From OFTM10 sp964344055 (GTDB taxonomy: Bacteria > Actinomycetota > Acidimicrobiia > Acidimicrobiales > Aldehydirespiratoraceae): 56,375 bases of DNA. The notes beneath the pieces were generated by a model, which worked only from the letters and a program-made list of their open reading frames with translations, did no database searches and was not told where the DNA came from. The position numbers and the translations under genes were made by a program. Each line of letters begins with the position of its first letter. Within the stretch, counting starts at the first letter, position 1. Below, piece by piece: positions 16,907 through 23,953 of this stretch. The stretch is from the NCBI GenBank assembly GCA_964344055.1, contig CAYFLT010000020.1, positions 1 through 56,375 on the forward strand, read 5' to 3'.

Positions 16907-17302
16907 GCCCGCGGCTCCCTCGAGGCGCATCCGGGCCACCCCGACCAGCTCGACGTCATCGATGAGGGAGCCGACGAGCGGGACCGAAGTGGGCTCGACG
17001 TAGCGCACCGTGACCGTGACGGTGCCGGCGGACCGTTCGACCGCCACAGAGAGCCGATTCGGCGCAAGGTCACCGGCGAGCGCCACAGCACGGGCGACCT
17101 CCTCGTCGGATCCGCCCACGGCGGCCACCCGCGCGCCCTCGCGAGCCGCATGGGTGACCATCACCCGGCCGTGCACGACGATCCCGACCTGGATCACGGC
17201 GAGCAGGGCCAGCGCCACGAACGGGATGAGCAGGGCCGCCTCGACGGTGGCCTGACCCGGGTCCGGGGCGACGGCTGCCCGGACCCGGCGGCCTGGCGTC
17301 AC
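16879..17302 (-). CDS. TadE-like minor pilin/assembly protein, 3' end unresolved
   Basis: The GTG at 17302 overlaps the stop of the pilin gene. The N-terminus has the TadE signature GQATVEAALLIPFVALALLAVIQ: a Glu shortly before one long hydrophobic helix, the processing-site layout of pseudopilins. About 100 residues of an extracytoplasmic domain follow, with THAAREGARVAA. The domain looks complete near 16925, yet this frame has no stop there and stays open across the antisense HD-GYP gene to 16040. One frameshift near 16915-16925 would give a stop at 16879, which is the end given here. Either a base is missing in the assembly or the stop really is far downstream. It belongs to the actinobacterial TadE-like family of the helicase/secretion neighbourhood. 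Confidence 0.7.
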
Positions 17303-17541
17303 GCGACCCTCGAGGCCACCGCGTCGACCACCTTGTTGAGCAGGGTGGACACCTTCGAGGTGTTGGCCGCCCAAGCGACGACCAGCAACGCCATCGCGGC
17401 AGCACCCAGGATCACGAGGGCGTACTCGGCGGTGGCCTGGCCCCGTTCTCCGCGGCGCTGCCACCAGCCGACCGCCCGCGTCTGGCCGGTCACGAACAGT
17501 CGAAGGGCAGCCGAAGCCGGCGTGTGGAGGTTGGTTCTCAT
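17299..17541 (-). CDS. DUF4244 Flp-type pilin
   Basis: An 80-residue protein with a basic N-terminal leader, then RGERGQATAEYALVILGAAA: a Gly/Gln-Ala junction, a Glu-Tyr pair and a single hydrophobic helix, typical of class III (Flp) pilins cleaved by a prepilin peptidase. The short C-terminus TLLNKVVDAVASRV is also typical. This matches DUF4244, the small pilin-like protein of actinobacterial Tad loci. GGAGAA lies 6 nt before the ATG at 17541. It sits between tadC and the TadE-like gene. It is the candidate major pilin subunit; no second Flp gene is in the window. Confidence 0.8.
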   Translation of the reverse strand: MRTNLHTPASAALRLFVTGQTRAVGWWQRRGERGQATAEYALVILGAAAMALLVVAWAANTSKVSTLLNKVVDAVASRVA

Positions 17542-17599
17542 GTGGTTCTCCGTTCTCGGTTCAAAGACGGGGGAAGCAGCGAGGAGGGCCCGACCGGCA

Positions 17600-18376
17600 T
17601 CAACCGGGCACACGGAGATCGGCGAGCGTGCCCATCAACAAGGGCACGACGGTGAGTAGGGCGAACGCCGGAAGGACGCACAAGACGAGCGGGAACAGCA
17701 TGCGAACCGGGACTCGGCGCGCCTGCTCCTCGGCCTGGACCCGCCGGCGACGTCGGGCCTCGTCGCCGAGTCGCTCCAGGGAGGGCATCAGCGCCGCCCC
17801 GTCGAGCTCGGCCACGACGAGAATCCGCAGGAGCGGGCGAGCTTCCGCCCCCAGCCGCTCCGCCGACCAGTCCAACGCTGCGGCGAGAGCTTCCCCTGAG
17901 TCGACCCGAACGAGAGCGCGCTGCAACACCGACGAGAACGGCGGCGGCATCCAGGCCACGCCGCTCTCGAGTGCCTGACGGAGGTTCATGCCGGCGGCGA
18001 CGGCGAGGGCCAGAAGGTCGACCGCCTCGGGCAGCCCCCTGATCACGGCGAGTTCGGCCGCCAGGACCGCCCGTCGGTGGCGTCGGGCGACGATCACGAT
18101 GAGTGCGACAGGACTCAGCACGGCGAGCGGAGGCGCGACGGTCAACCCCACCACCGCACTCAGCACCACTGCTCCGAGCACCCGATCCGACACCCAGGGA
18201 CCGAAACACCGGTCGAGCGATCCGATCCGACGAACCCGACGGCCGATCCTGGACGGGATGGACCCGACCCGGGGCAGGCGACTCGGAGGACCGAGTCGGC
18301 TCGGCCGCGGTCGCCAGGGTGCGAGGACGGCCGCCGTGAGAACGACGACGATCACCACCGTCGGGCGGGTCATCAA
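17600..18376 (-). CDS. tadC: Tad pilus inner-membrane platform protein TadC
   Basis: A 258-residue type II secretion F-domain protein. The F domain (GLPEAVDLLALAVAAGMNLRQALE...) lies in the middle, flanked by two hydrophobic segments N-terminally and two at the C-terminus (VRMLFPLVLCVLPAFALLTV). With TadB it forms the membrane platform on which the ATPase acts. Its ATG overlaps the tadB stop by 4 nt. 58 bp separate it from the pilin gene, which may have its own ribosome site. Confidence 0.85.
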   Translation of the reverse strand: MMTRPTVVIVVVLTAAVLAPWRPRPSRLGPPSRLPRVGSIPSRIGRRVRRIGSLDRCFGPWVSDRVLGAVVLSAVVGLTVAPPLAVLSPVALIVIVARRHRRAVLAAELAVIRGLPEAVDLLALAVAAGMNLRQALESGVAWMPPPFSSVLQRALVRVDSGEALAAALDWSAERLGAEARPLLRILVVAELDGAALMPSLERLGDEARRRRRVQAEEQARRVPVRMLFPLVLCVLPAFALLTVVPLLMGTLADLRVPG

Positions 18377-19059
18377 CGATCAACCGCGGACGCAATCCGC
18401 ATCATCCATCCGATGCCGGCCACGTCGAGTGCGATTCCCAGGAACAGGCACAACAGCCCGATCGGGGTGGTGACCAACACGGCCACCGAACCACCGTCGA
18501 CCACGGCCACGAGCAACAGGAAACCCACCGGCGCCGTGGCCACGACCAGGGCCGACGCGCGGGTCTGGGCGGTGAGCGCCCGCACCTCGTCCGCCAGCGC
18601 GGCTCGCTCCCGAAGTGTGGCCGCAACCCGCTCCAACGAGGCCGCCGAAGGCGCACCCGTTCGGTCCGCCAGACGCACCACCGCACCGATGAGGGCCGCG
18701 TCAGGGTGCCCGATCGACTCCGCCCACCGCCCCATCGCCGCGCCGAGTCGCTCGCCCGCATCCACCCGATCGAGCACGACCGACAGGGACCGACCCACCG
18801 GGCCACCCGCCGAAGCCACTCCCGCCACCGCATGCCGCAGATTCGACCCGCCACGCAGGCCTCGGGCCATCAGCTCCACCGCTTCGGGAAGGGCGGCCAC
18901 GAGGGCTCGACGCCGGCGGCCGGCCAGGAGGAACTCGATCACCGCGGCGCCCCGGACCCAGCGGCTGGTCGCGCACGAACCCGGGCATAGGAGCACCCGG
19001 GCCGGGCGCCCCGTCCACGGCAGCAGGGCGGCGATCACCACGCACAGGACCACGATCAT
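18373..19059 (-). CDS. tadB: Tad pilus inner-membrane platform protein TadB
   Basis: A 228-residue protein with an N-terminal hydrophobic segment, a central F domain (LPEAVELMARGLRGGSNLRHAV) and two C-terminal membrane helices. The ATG at 19059 overlaps the tadA stop by 4 nt. It is shorter than proteobacterial TadB, as is usual in Actinobacteria (counterpart Rv3658c). Confidence 0.85.
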   Translation of the reverse strand: MIVVLCVVIAALLPWTGRPARVLLCPGSCATSRWVRGAAVIEFLLAGRRRRALVAALPEAVELMARGLRGGSNLRHAVAGVASAGGPVGRSLSVVLDRVDAGERLGAAMGRWAESIGHPDAALIGAVVRLADRTGAPSAASLERVAATLRERAALADEVRALTAQTRASALVVATAPVGFLLLVAVVDGGSVAVLVTTPIGLLCLFLGIALDVAGIGWMMRIASAVDR

Positions 19060-20126
19060 CTGGCCCCCTTCTCGCTTCGGGCGACCACTCGCACCTCGTT
19101 CGGGCCCACGACCTCGGTGACCACCGAGACCCGACGCCTTCCACCGCGACGTTCCACGTGCACGATGGCGTCGAGCGCCGCGCTGATCTGGGCCCGGAGC
19201 GCTTCGAGGGGAACTCGCTCGCCGGCCAGAAGCCCCAGGGTCTCCAGTCGCCGCAAGGCATCGACGGGCCCGTTCGCGTGAATCGTGGACAGACAACCGC
19301 GATGGCCGGTGTTGAGCGCCTGCATCAGGTCCAACGCCTCGTCGCCGCGGACCTCACCCACCACCAAGCGGTCGGGTCGCATCCGCAGGGCGTTGCGAAC
19401 CAGATCGCGGATCGTGAGCTCGCCGATCCCTTCCGCCGACGCCGGGCGGGCCTCCAACCGCACGACGTGCGGGTGGTGGAGACGCAACTCGGCGGCATCC
19501 TCGACGGTGATGATCCGGGCATCGGATTCGACCAGCCCGGCCAGCGCATTGAGGAGCGTCGTCTTCCCCGCACCGGTCCCACCGCTCACGAGGACGTTCG
19601 CGCCGGACTGCACCAGCTCCTCGAGCACCGCGCCGACCGTCGCTTCGCCGAAAGCTTCCAGTGTGAGTTCGCGTACCGAGAAACGGCGGATCGTGAGGTA
19701 GGGCCCGTCCAACGCCACCGGTGGCACCACCACGTTGATACGGCTTCCGTCGGGGAGACGGCCATCGACACAGGGGGACCGCCGATCCACTCGCCGGCCG
19801 ATGGGAGCCACAACTCGTTCGACCAGGTGGTCGATCTCGTTCCGGTCGAGGCGCAGACCGCTGGGCTCGATCCGTCCCCTCCTCTCCACCCACACCGGGC
19901 CCGGACCGTTGATCATGACCTCGGTGACCTCGGGGTCACCGAGCACGTCGTCGAGTACACCGAACCCGTGGCGGCGGGCCTCCACCCTCCGCAGAATCTC
20001 GCGTTGCGCCGATGCGGGAAGCAGCGGAGCTCGCGTCCCGAGGAGCCGCTGAGGATCGAGATCGGGATGATCCAGCAGCTCCTGGTGCAGCTGCTCCACG
20101 AGCTGGATGATGTCGACGCCGTTCAT
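19056..20126 (-). CDS. tadA: Tad pilus secretion ATPase TadA/CpaF
   Basis: A 356-residue type II/IV secretion ATPase. The N-terminal domain includes DPEVTEVMINGPG. Walker A is SGGTGAGKTTLLNAL (about 180-194), the Asp box and Walker B region reads RPDRLVVGEVRGDEALDLMQA, and a His box follows (GHRGCLSTIHAN). It powers pilin polymerisation or export at the inner membrane. ATG 20126 is used; the open frame upstream is antisense to or overlaps tadZ. It lies 13 bp downstream of tadZ and overlaps tadB by 4 nt. Counterpart of Rv3659c. Confidence 0.92.
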   Translation of the reverse strand: MNGVDIIQLVEQLHQELLDHPDLDPQRLLGTRAPLLPASAQREILRRVEARRHGFGVLDDVLGDPEVTEVMINGPGPVWVERRGRIEPSGLRLDRNEIDHLVERVVAPIGRRVDRRSPCVDGRLPDGSRINVVVPPVALDGPYLTIRRFSVRELTLEAFGEATVGAVLEELVQSGANVLVSGGTGAGKTTLLNALAGLVESDARIITVEDAAELRLHHPHVVRLEARPASAEGIGELTIRDLVRNALRMRPDRLVVGEVRGDEALDLMQALNTGHRGCLSTIHANGPVDALRRLETLGLLAGERVPLEALRAQISAALDAIVHVERRGGRRRVSVVTEVVGPNEVRVVARSEKGAR

Positions 20127-20139
20127 CGCAGTACCCGGC

Positions 20140-20769
20140 TCAACTCGACGTGAGCGGACGGAGCGAACGAGGAAGCCGGGACACGAAAGTCCCCGCGTCG
20201 ACCGCTCGGGCGACGGCCGGGTCGAGCGGAAGCCGACAGCGCAGGGTGGCTCCGGTGGCCGCCTCGATGTCGTGGCTTCGCAGCGCCCGCCCCGGTTCCT
20301 CCACCACCACGAGTTCGGTGGCCGGCCCGGACCGACCCACCCTACGGGCCGCCAGATAGCAGTTTCGCAGCACGAGGACCGAGCGGGCGCGGGCGCCCCA
20401 CCACCGCAGCGCCCACGTTCCGCCGGCGTCGACCACCACGGTTCGGCCCGCGCCCGCCAGCACGGACGCCAGTAGGGCGAGGCGGTCCGGTTCGGCGATC
20501 GATCCCGTTCCCCGTGGCAGCAGACGTAGGTTCGCATCGACGTCGACTTCCAGCTCGGCCAATGCGTCGAGCGGAACATCGTCACCAGCGGCCACCCACT
20601 CGCCGACGCCCTCACCACCCGGCACCGCGGTTCCCAGCAAGGCGGGCTGATCACCATCGAGATCGACCAGTACCGTTCGCTCACCTCGCCTCGCTGCCGA
20701 GACCGCGAGGGCGGCGGCGACCACCGACGTGCCGACCCCACCCTTCGGGGACCAACAGACAACGAACAC
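20140..20769 (-). CDS. tadZ: CpaE/TadZ-like MinD-family ATPase (Ssd homologue)
   Basis: A 209-residue P-loop protein with deviant Walker A KGGVGTS (9-15) and the switch-like LVDLDGDQPA (35-44). It is shorter than most CpaE proteins because it lacks a receiver-like N-terminus. In M. tuberculosis the syntenic Rv3660c is called septum site determining protein (Ssd). In Tad systems TadZ positions the pilus machinery at the pole. GTG 20769 starts 7 nt after a GGAGAAGG ribosome site. It is the first gene of the tad operon. Confidence 0.85.
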   Translation of the reverse strand: MFVVCWSPKGGVGTSVVAAALAVSAARRGERTVLVDLDGDQPALLGTAVPGGEGVGEWVAAGDDVPLDALAELEVDVDANLRLLPRGTGSIAEPDRLALLASVLAGAGRTVVVDAGGTWALRWWGARARSVLVLRNCYLAARRVGRSGPATELVVVEEPGRALRSHDIEAATGATLRCRLPLDPAVARAVDAGTFVSRLPRSLRPLTSS

Positions 20770-20812
20770 GACCCTTCTCCCGGACTCGGCCAGTCGACGG
20801 GGAAGTCGTGAA

Positions 20813-20828
20813 CCGACCCTAAGGTCGG
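20813..20828. promoter_or_regulatory. perfect 6-bp dyad between the tad operon and the HAD gene
   Basis: CCGACC-CTAA-GGTCGG lies between the divergent tadZ and HAD starts. Its centre contains TAGGGT on the minus strand (20816-20821), a possible -10 for the tad operon, and it ends 5 nt before TACGAT (20834-20839), the -10 of the HAD gene. It is therefore well placed to be an operator; a weak terminator hairpin is the alternative. Confidence 0.4.
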
Positions 20829-20833
20829 CGTCC

Positions 20834-20839
20834 TACGAT
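20834..20839 (+). promoter_or_regulatory. -10 hexamer TACGAT for the HAD gene
   Basis: TACGAT lies 6 nt before ATG 20846 and decides that start. Confidence 0.5.
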
Positions 20840-20845
20840 GACAAC

Positions 20846-21682
20846 ATGAGCCGCGACGCTGCGACGACCGAAGCGGCCTTCTTCGATCTCGACAAGACGG
20901 TGATCGCCAAGGCCGCGATGCTGGCGTTCGGGCCCAGCCTCCAGAAGGCCGGAATGCTCAACCGCTGGCTCGTCGCCCGCGCACTCTGGGGCCAACTCGT
21001 CTTCAGGTACCTCGGCGCCGACGAAGGCCGCATGGAGAAGATGCGAGAGACCGCCCTCCGCGTCTGCGTGGGCTGGGAGAAGGAGCGCATCTCGTCGCTG
21101 GTCGACGAGGCGCTCACCGAGGTCATCGACCCGCTCGTCTACGACGAAGCGGTCGAACTCATCGATTCCCACCAGGAAGCCGGCCGGCGCGTCTACCTCG
21201 TGTCGGCATCCCCGGAGGAGATCGTGCTGCCCCTGGCCCGTCATCTCGGGGTGGACGACGCCATCGCCACCAGAGCCCGCACCGACCAGACCGGGCGGTA
21301 CACGGGCGAGGTCGAGTTCTACTCGGCGGGCGAACACAAGGTGGAGGCCATCAACGAGCACGCCGCACGACACGGCCTCGACCTCGAGGCCTCGTTCGCA
21401 TACTCCGACTCCATCACCGACCTGCCCCTGCTCGAAGCCGTCGGTCACCCCGTGGCCGTCAATCCCGACAAGGCCCTTCTCAAGGAGGCGACCGACCGGG
21501 GATGGGAGATCCGCGTCTTCGAGACACCACGGCCGCTCAGCGAGGAACGGACCATCACCCCGCCGAAGCCGGCCACCATCGGTGCGGGCGCGGTCGGCGC
21601 TGCCATGGCCGCCGGAGGGGCGATGTGGTGGCGCAACCGCCGAACCCGGCGACGCCGCCGGCCCAGCCTGCTCCGCCGGTAG
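20846..21682 (+). CDS. HAD-IB family phosphatase, SerB-like, membrane-tethered
   Basis: A 278-residue HAD hydrolase of subfamily IB. The nucleophile motif is FFDLDKT (Asp14, with Asp16 as acid/base), motif II shows in YLVSASP (Ser about 116), and the late motif is AYSDSITDLPLLEA. A C-terminal hydrophobic segment (GAGAVGAAMAAGGAMWW) followed by an Arg-rich tail suggests a membrane anchor with a cytoplasmic basic end. M. tuberculosis Rv3661 occupies the same place beside Ssd. Substrate is not known, and phosphoserine phosphatase activity should not be assumed. Start chosen by the TACGAT 6 nt upstream. Confidence 0.85.
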   Translation: MSRDAATTEAAFFDLDKTVIAKAAMLAFGPSLQKAGMLNRWLVARALWGQLVFRYLGADEGRMEKMRETALRVCVGWEKERISSLVDEALTEVIDPLVYDEAVELIDSHQEAGRRVYLVSASPEEIVLPLARHLGVDDAIATRARTDQTGRYTGEVEFYSAGEHKVEAINEHAARHGLDLEASFAYSDSITDLPLLEAVGHPVAVNPDKALLKEATDRGWEIRVFETPRPLSEERTITPPKPATIGAGAVGAAMAAGGAMWWRNRRTRRRRRPSLLRR

Positions 21683-21838
21683 TTCTCGGACCCGACCCGG
21701 TCAGACGTCGCGGACCTTACGGGACAGNNNNNNNNNNNNNNNNNNNNNNNNNNNNNNNNNNNNNNNNNNNNNNNNACCCCGACCGTCGCCGTGTCGTCGC
21801 CCCAGGATCGGTCCTTCCCCCGCGCTACCCTCCCCGGC
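21683..21838. other. stretch with the 48-N gap and a possible minus-strand gene end
   Basis: Between the HAD gene and selC lies a run of 48 Ns (21728-21775). Left of it, the minus strand reads LSRKVRDV then TGA at 21701, which could be the last codons of a small gene hidden by the gap. Right of it is only the selC promoter region, with TACCCT at 21826-21831. Nothing else can be supported. Confidence 0.3.
21826..21831 (+). promoter_or_regulatory. -10 hexamer TACCCT for selC
   Basis: TACCCT ends 7 nt before the first base of the tRNA-Sec gene, so transcription would start at or very near the mature 5' end. Confidence 0.45.
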
Positions 21839-21934
21839 GGAGGTGTCCGAGCGCCTGGTGGGCTCCCCCGCCTTCAAAGCGGGTGGGATGGGTGATCCCT
21901 GTCCGGCGGGTTCGATTCCCGTCCACCTCCGCCA
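21839..21934 (+). tRNA. selC: tRNA-Sec (UCA anticodon)
   Basis: A 96-nt tRNA including encoded CCA. The acceptor is GGAGGTG with CACCTCC, the D arm is extended, and the anticodon stem CCCGC/GCGGG frames loop CTTCAAA (anticodon TCA, reading UGA). A long variable arm (GGGAT-GGGTG-ATCCC) is followed by a T arm with GGTTCGATTCC, then G73 and CCA. The length, long variable arm and TCA anticodon identify selenocysteine tRNA rather than a suppressor or Ser tRNA. selA and selB are about 24 kb away in the same window, which supports a working selenocysteine pathway. Confidence 0.95.
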
Positions 21935-22000
21935 ACTGTCTTTCACTGCGAGGGACTTCCGCCCCGAGTGGATGCGCGTGCCAGCGGTACCCTTCTCGGA

Positions 22001-22423
22001 ATGGCTCCCTCCCCCGCCGAGCGCGTGCTCTCCGCGCTCCCGGCCCTCGTCGTGTTCCTCGGCGGACCGCTCGTCTGGCTCAATGGCGCAATCGGTGACG
22101 GCAGCTTCGACGGCAAATGGACCGCAGCCGGCTTCGGGGTGGCCCTCGCCATGTTCTTGACCGTGGCCGGCCTGTTCGGCCCCGCCGCCTACGCCGGCGC
22201 CTCCAACCCCGAGACCCGCAACGGGATCTGGACCGCGGCCGTGACCGTACCCCTCCTCGTGACGATCCTGTTCGCGATCGGGCTCGCCCTTCCCGAGGAA
22301 GCCGAATCGTGGTTGATCATCCTCGCGATGGTGCTGGCTGTTGCTGCGATGGGCGCGAACTCGTGGATCGCCTCGCGGAGTCAGGAATCCGAGGAAGTCG
22401 TGACCGAACCGGTCAGACGCTGA
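22001..22423 (+). CDS. small integral membrane protein, four helices
   Basis: A 140-residue protein with four hydrophobic segments (roughly 8-28, 42-65, 78-100, 108-128) and a short acidic tail. No conserved motif is recognised. The start is ATG 22001, with TACCCT 7 nt upstream (21988-21993). It begins 67 nt after selC and its end overlaps the convergent sigma gene by 11 nt. Unknown function; inner membrane. Confidence 0.65.
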   Translation: MAPSPAERVLSALPALVVFLGGPLVWLNGAIGDGSFDGKWTAAGFGVALAMFLTVAGLFGPAAYAGASNPETRNGIWTAAVTVPLLVTILFAIGLALPEEAESWLIILAMVLAVAAMGANSWIASRSQESEEVVTEPVRR

Positions 22424-23351
22424 GCAGATCCCTGGCGCCGGTGTCGCTCGACGGGTGCCGGAGCTTCGACATGGCCCGGGCTTCGATCTGACGGATCCGT
22501 TCGCGGGTGAGGTTGAAGTGCTCTCCGACCTCTTCGAGAGTGCGGGGTTCGCCACGGTCGAGGCCGAAACGGAGCTTCAGGATCTCGCGTTCGCGTTCGT
22601 CCAGCGGCGCCAGCAGTCGGGAGATCTCCTCTGGAAGCAGGGCCGTGGCAGCCACCTCGAACGGGGAGTCGGCCGAGCGATCCTCGACCACATCGCCGAG
22701 TTCGGCGTCGCCGTCCTCCCGGAGGGGCTCCGAGAGTGACAGAGGTTCGGCCGCGAAGCGGAGCGCTTCGGTGACCTTGTCCTCGGGCATTTCGACCTCG
22801 ATCGCGAGCTCCGCCAAGGTGGCCGGCCGGCCGTACTTCAACTCGAGGCGAGCCCGCGCCTTCTGGAGACGGGCGAGGGTGTCGCCGGCGTGGACCGGCA
22901 GGCGGATGGTGCGGCCGGTGTTCGCGATGCCGCGGGTGATCGCCTGACGGATCCACCAGGTTGCGTAGGTGGAGAACTTGAAGCCCTTGCGCCAATCGAA
23001 CTTCTCGACCGCGTGCATCAGGCCGAGGTTGCCCTCCTGGATCAGGTCCAGCAGGGGGAGCCCCGACGCCTGGTACTTCTTGGCGATCGACACGACGAGC
23101 CGGAGGTTGGACTGCACGAAGGTGCGCTCGGCCGCCTCACCCTTCTGCACGGCCCGGCGGAGCTCACGCTTCTTCGCCGGGGTGAGCTCGATGTCGGGAC
23201 GCTCGAACTCGACCCTCGCCTCGGCGCCGGCCTCGATGGCCTGAGCCAGGCGAACTTCGTCTTCCTTGGTGAGCAGCGGGTACTGACCGATGTCGGTGAG
23301 GTACAGGCGGACGAGATCCTCTTCGTCTCGTTCGACTCGCTCCTTCGCCAC
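22413..23351 (-). CDS. RNA polymerase sigma-70 factor, RpoD/SigB-like (group 1/2)
   Basis: A 312-residue sigma factor without a long region 1.1. Region 1.2 is DLVRLYLTDIGQYPLLT (about 12-28). Region 2 has LRLVVSIAKKYQASGLPLLDLIQEGN and the -10 helix GFKFSTYATWWIRQAI. Region 3 starts at RTIRLPVHAGD, and region 4 has LDEREREILKLRFGLDRGEP and the helix-turn-helix LEEVGEHFNLTRERIRQIE. Region 2.4 residues are of the housekeeping type, so it should read TAnnnT -10 boxes like those found throughout this window. Whether it is the primary or an alternative factor cannot be decided. GTG 23351 follows an AGAGGGA ribosome site. Confidence 0.92.
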   Translation of the reverse strand: MAKERVERDEEDLVRLYLTDIGQYPLLTKEDEVRLAQAIEAGAEARVEFERPDIELTPAKKRELRRAVQKGEAAERTFVQSNLRLVVSIAKKYQASGLPLLDLIQEGNLGLMHAVEKFDWRKGFKFSTYATWWIRQAITRGIANTGRTIRLPVHAGDTLARLQKARARLELKYGRPATLAELAIEVEMPEDKVTEALRFAAEPLSLSEPLREDGDAELGDVVEDRSADSPFEVAATALLPEEISRLLAPLDEREREILKLRFGLDRGEPRTLEEVGEHFNLTRERIRQIEARAMSKLRHPSSDTGARDLLSV

Positions 23352-23515
23352 GGAAGTCCCTCTCGTCGCTGCGGCCGTCAGCGGACCTGCCGGAGCCGAT
23401 CCTGGGTGAACCCTCGGGTTCGCCGTCTGCAGAACGATAGCGAGGGAAATCGGTCACACCACCGGTGTGACCGTTCGGAACTCTTCGACTTGCTTCCGTT
23501 CCGACCTGAGCGTTT

Positions 23516-23953
23516 TCACCCGGTGACAACGCGGAGCGCGAGGTCGCCCGCCACGTCGCGTCGCAATCCGGAGACAGCCCGGGCCAGCGCCGCGTCGGCG
23601 TGGCCCGAGCAACGAGCCTCGATTGCCTGGCATTCGGCCACCAGCATGGCGAGCGCCGCGCCCGGATCCCTGGTCGCCTCCGCGACGATCGCGCTCAGCG
23701 GCCCGCGGTCCGGTCCGCCCTGTCGGTCGGCTTCGAGAAGCACCGAATCCGGCATCACCTCTGCGAGCGGGGCCACATGGTCGCCCAGGTGGCGGCTGGT
23801 CGTGGCCAGCCACGACACGAGGGCCGGCGTCTCGGCCTCCACCGCCTTGGCCCCGACGATCGCGAAGAGCTCGCTCACCGCCCACTGGAGCGCCCCGACG
23901 AGCCGGGCGGTCTCCGCCGTGGTGTACCCGGTGATGCGACTTGGTTCGTTCAT
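23516..23953 (-). CDS. unknown all-helical protein coupled to nadE
   Basis: A 145-residue soluble, Ala-rich, mostly helical protein. Features include WLATTSRHLGDHVAPLAEVMPD around residues 48-70 and a Cys pair (C108 and C114 region, ECQAIEARCSGH). The helix pattern with scattered His and Glu is reminiscent of ferritin- or hemerythrin-like bundles, but no metal motif is convincing. Its ATG overlaps the nadE stop by 4 nt, so it is co-translated with NAD synthetase. No function is assigned. Confidence 0.6.
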   Translation of the reverse strand: MNEPSRITGYTTAETARLVGALQWAVSELFAIVGAKAVEAETPALVSWLATTSRHLGDHVAPLAEVMPDSVLLEADRQGGPDRGPLSAIVAEATRDPGAALAMLVAECQAIEARCSGHADAALARAVSGLRRDVAGDLALRVVTG

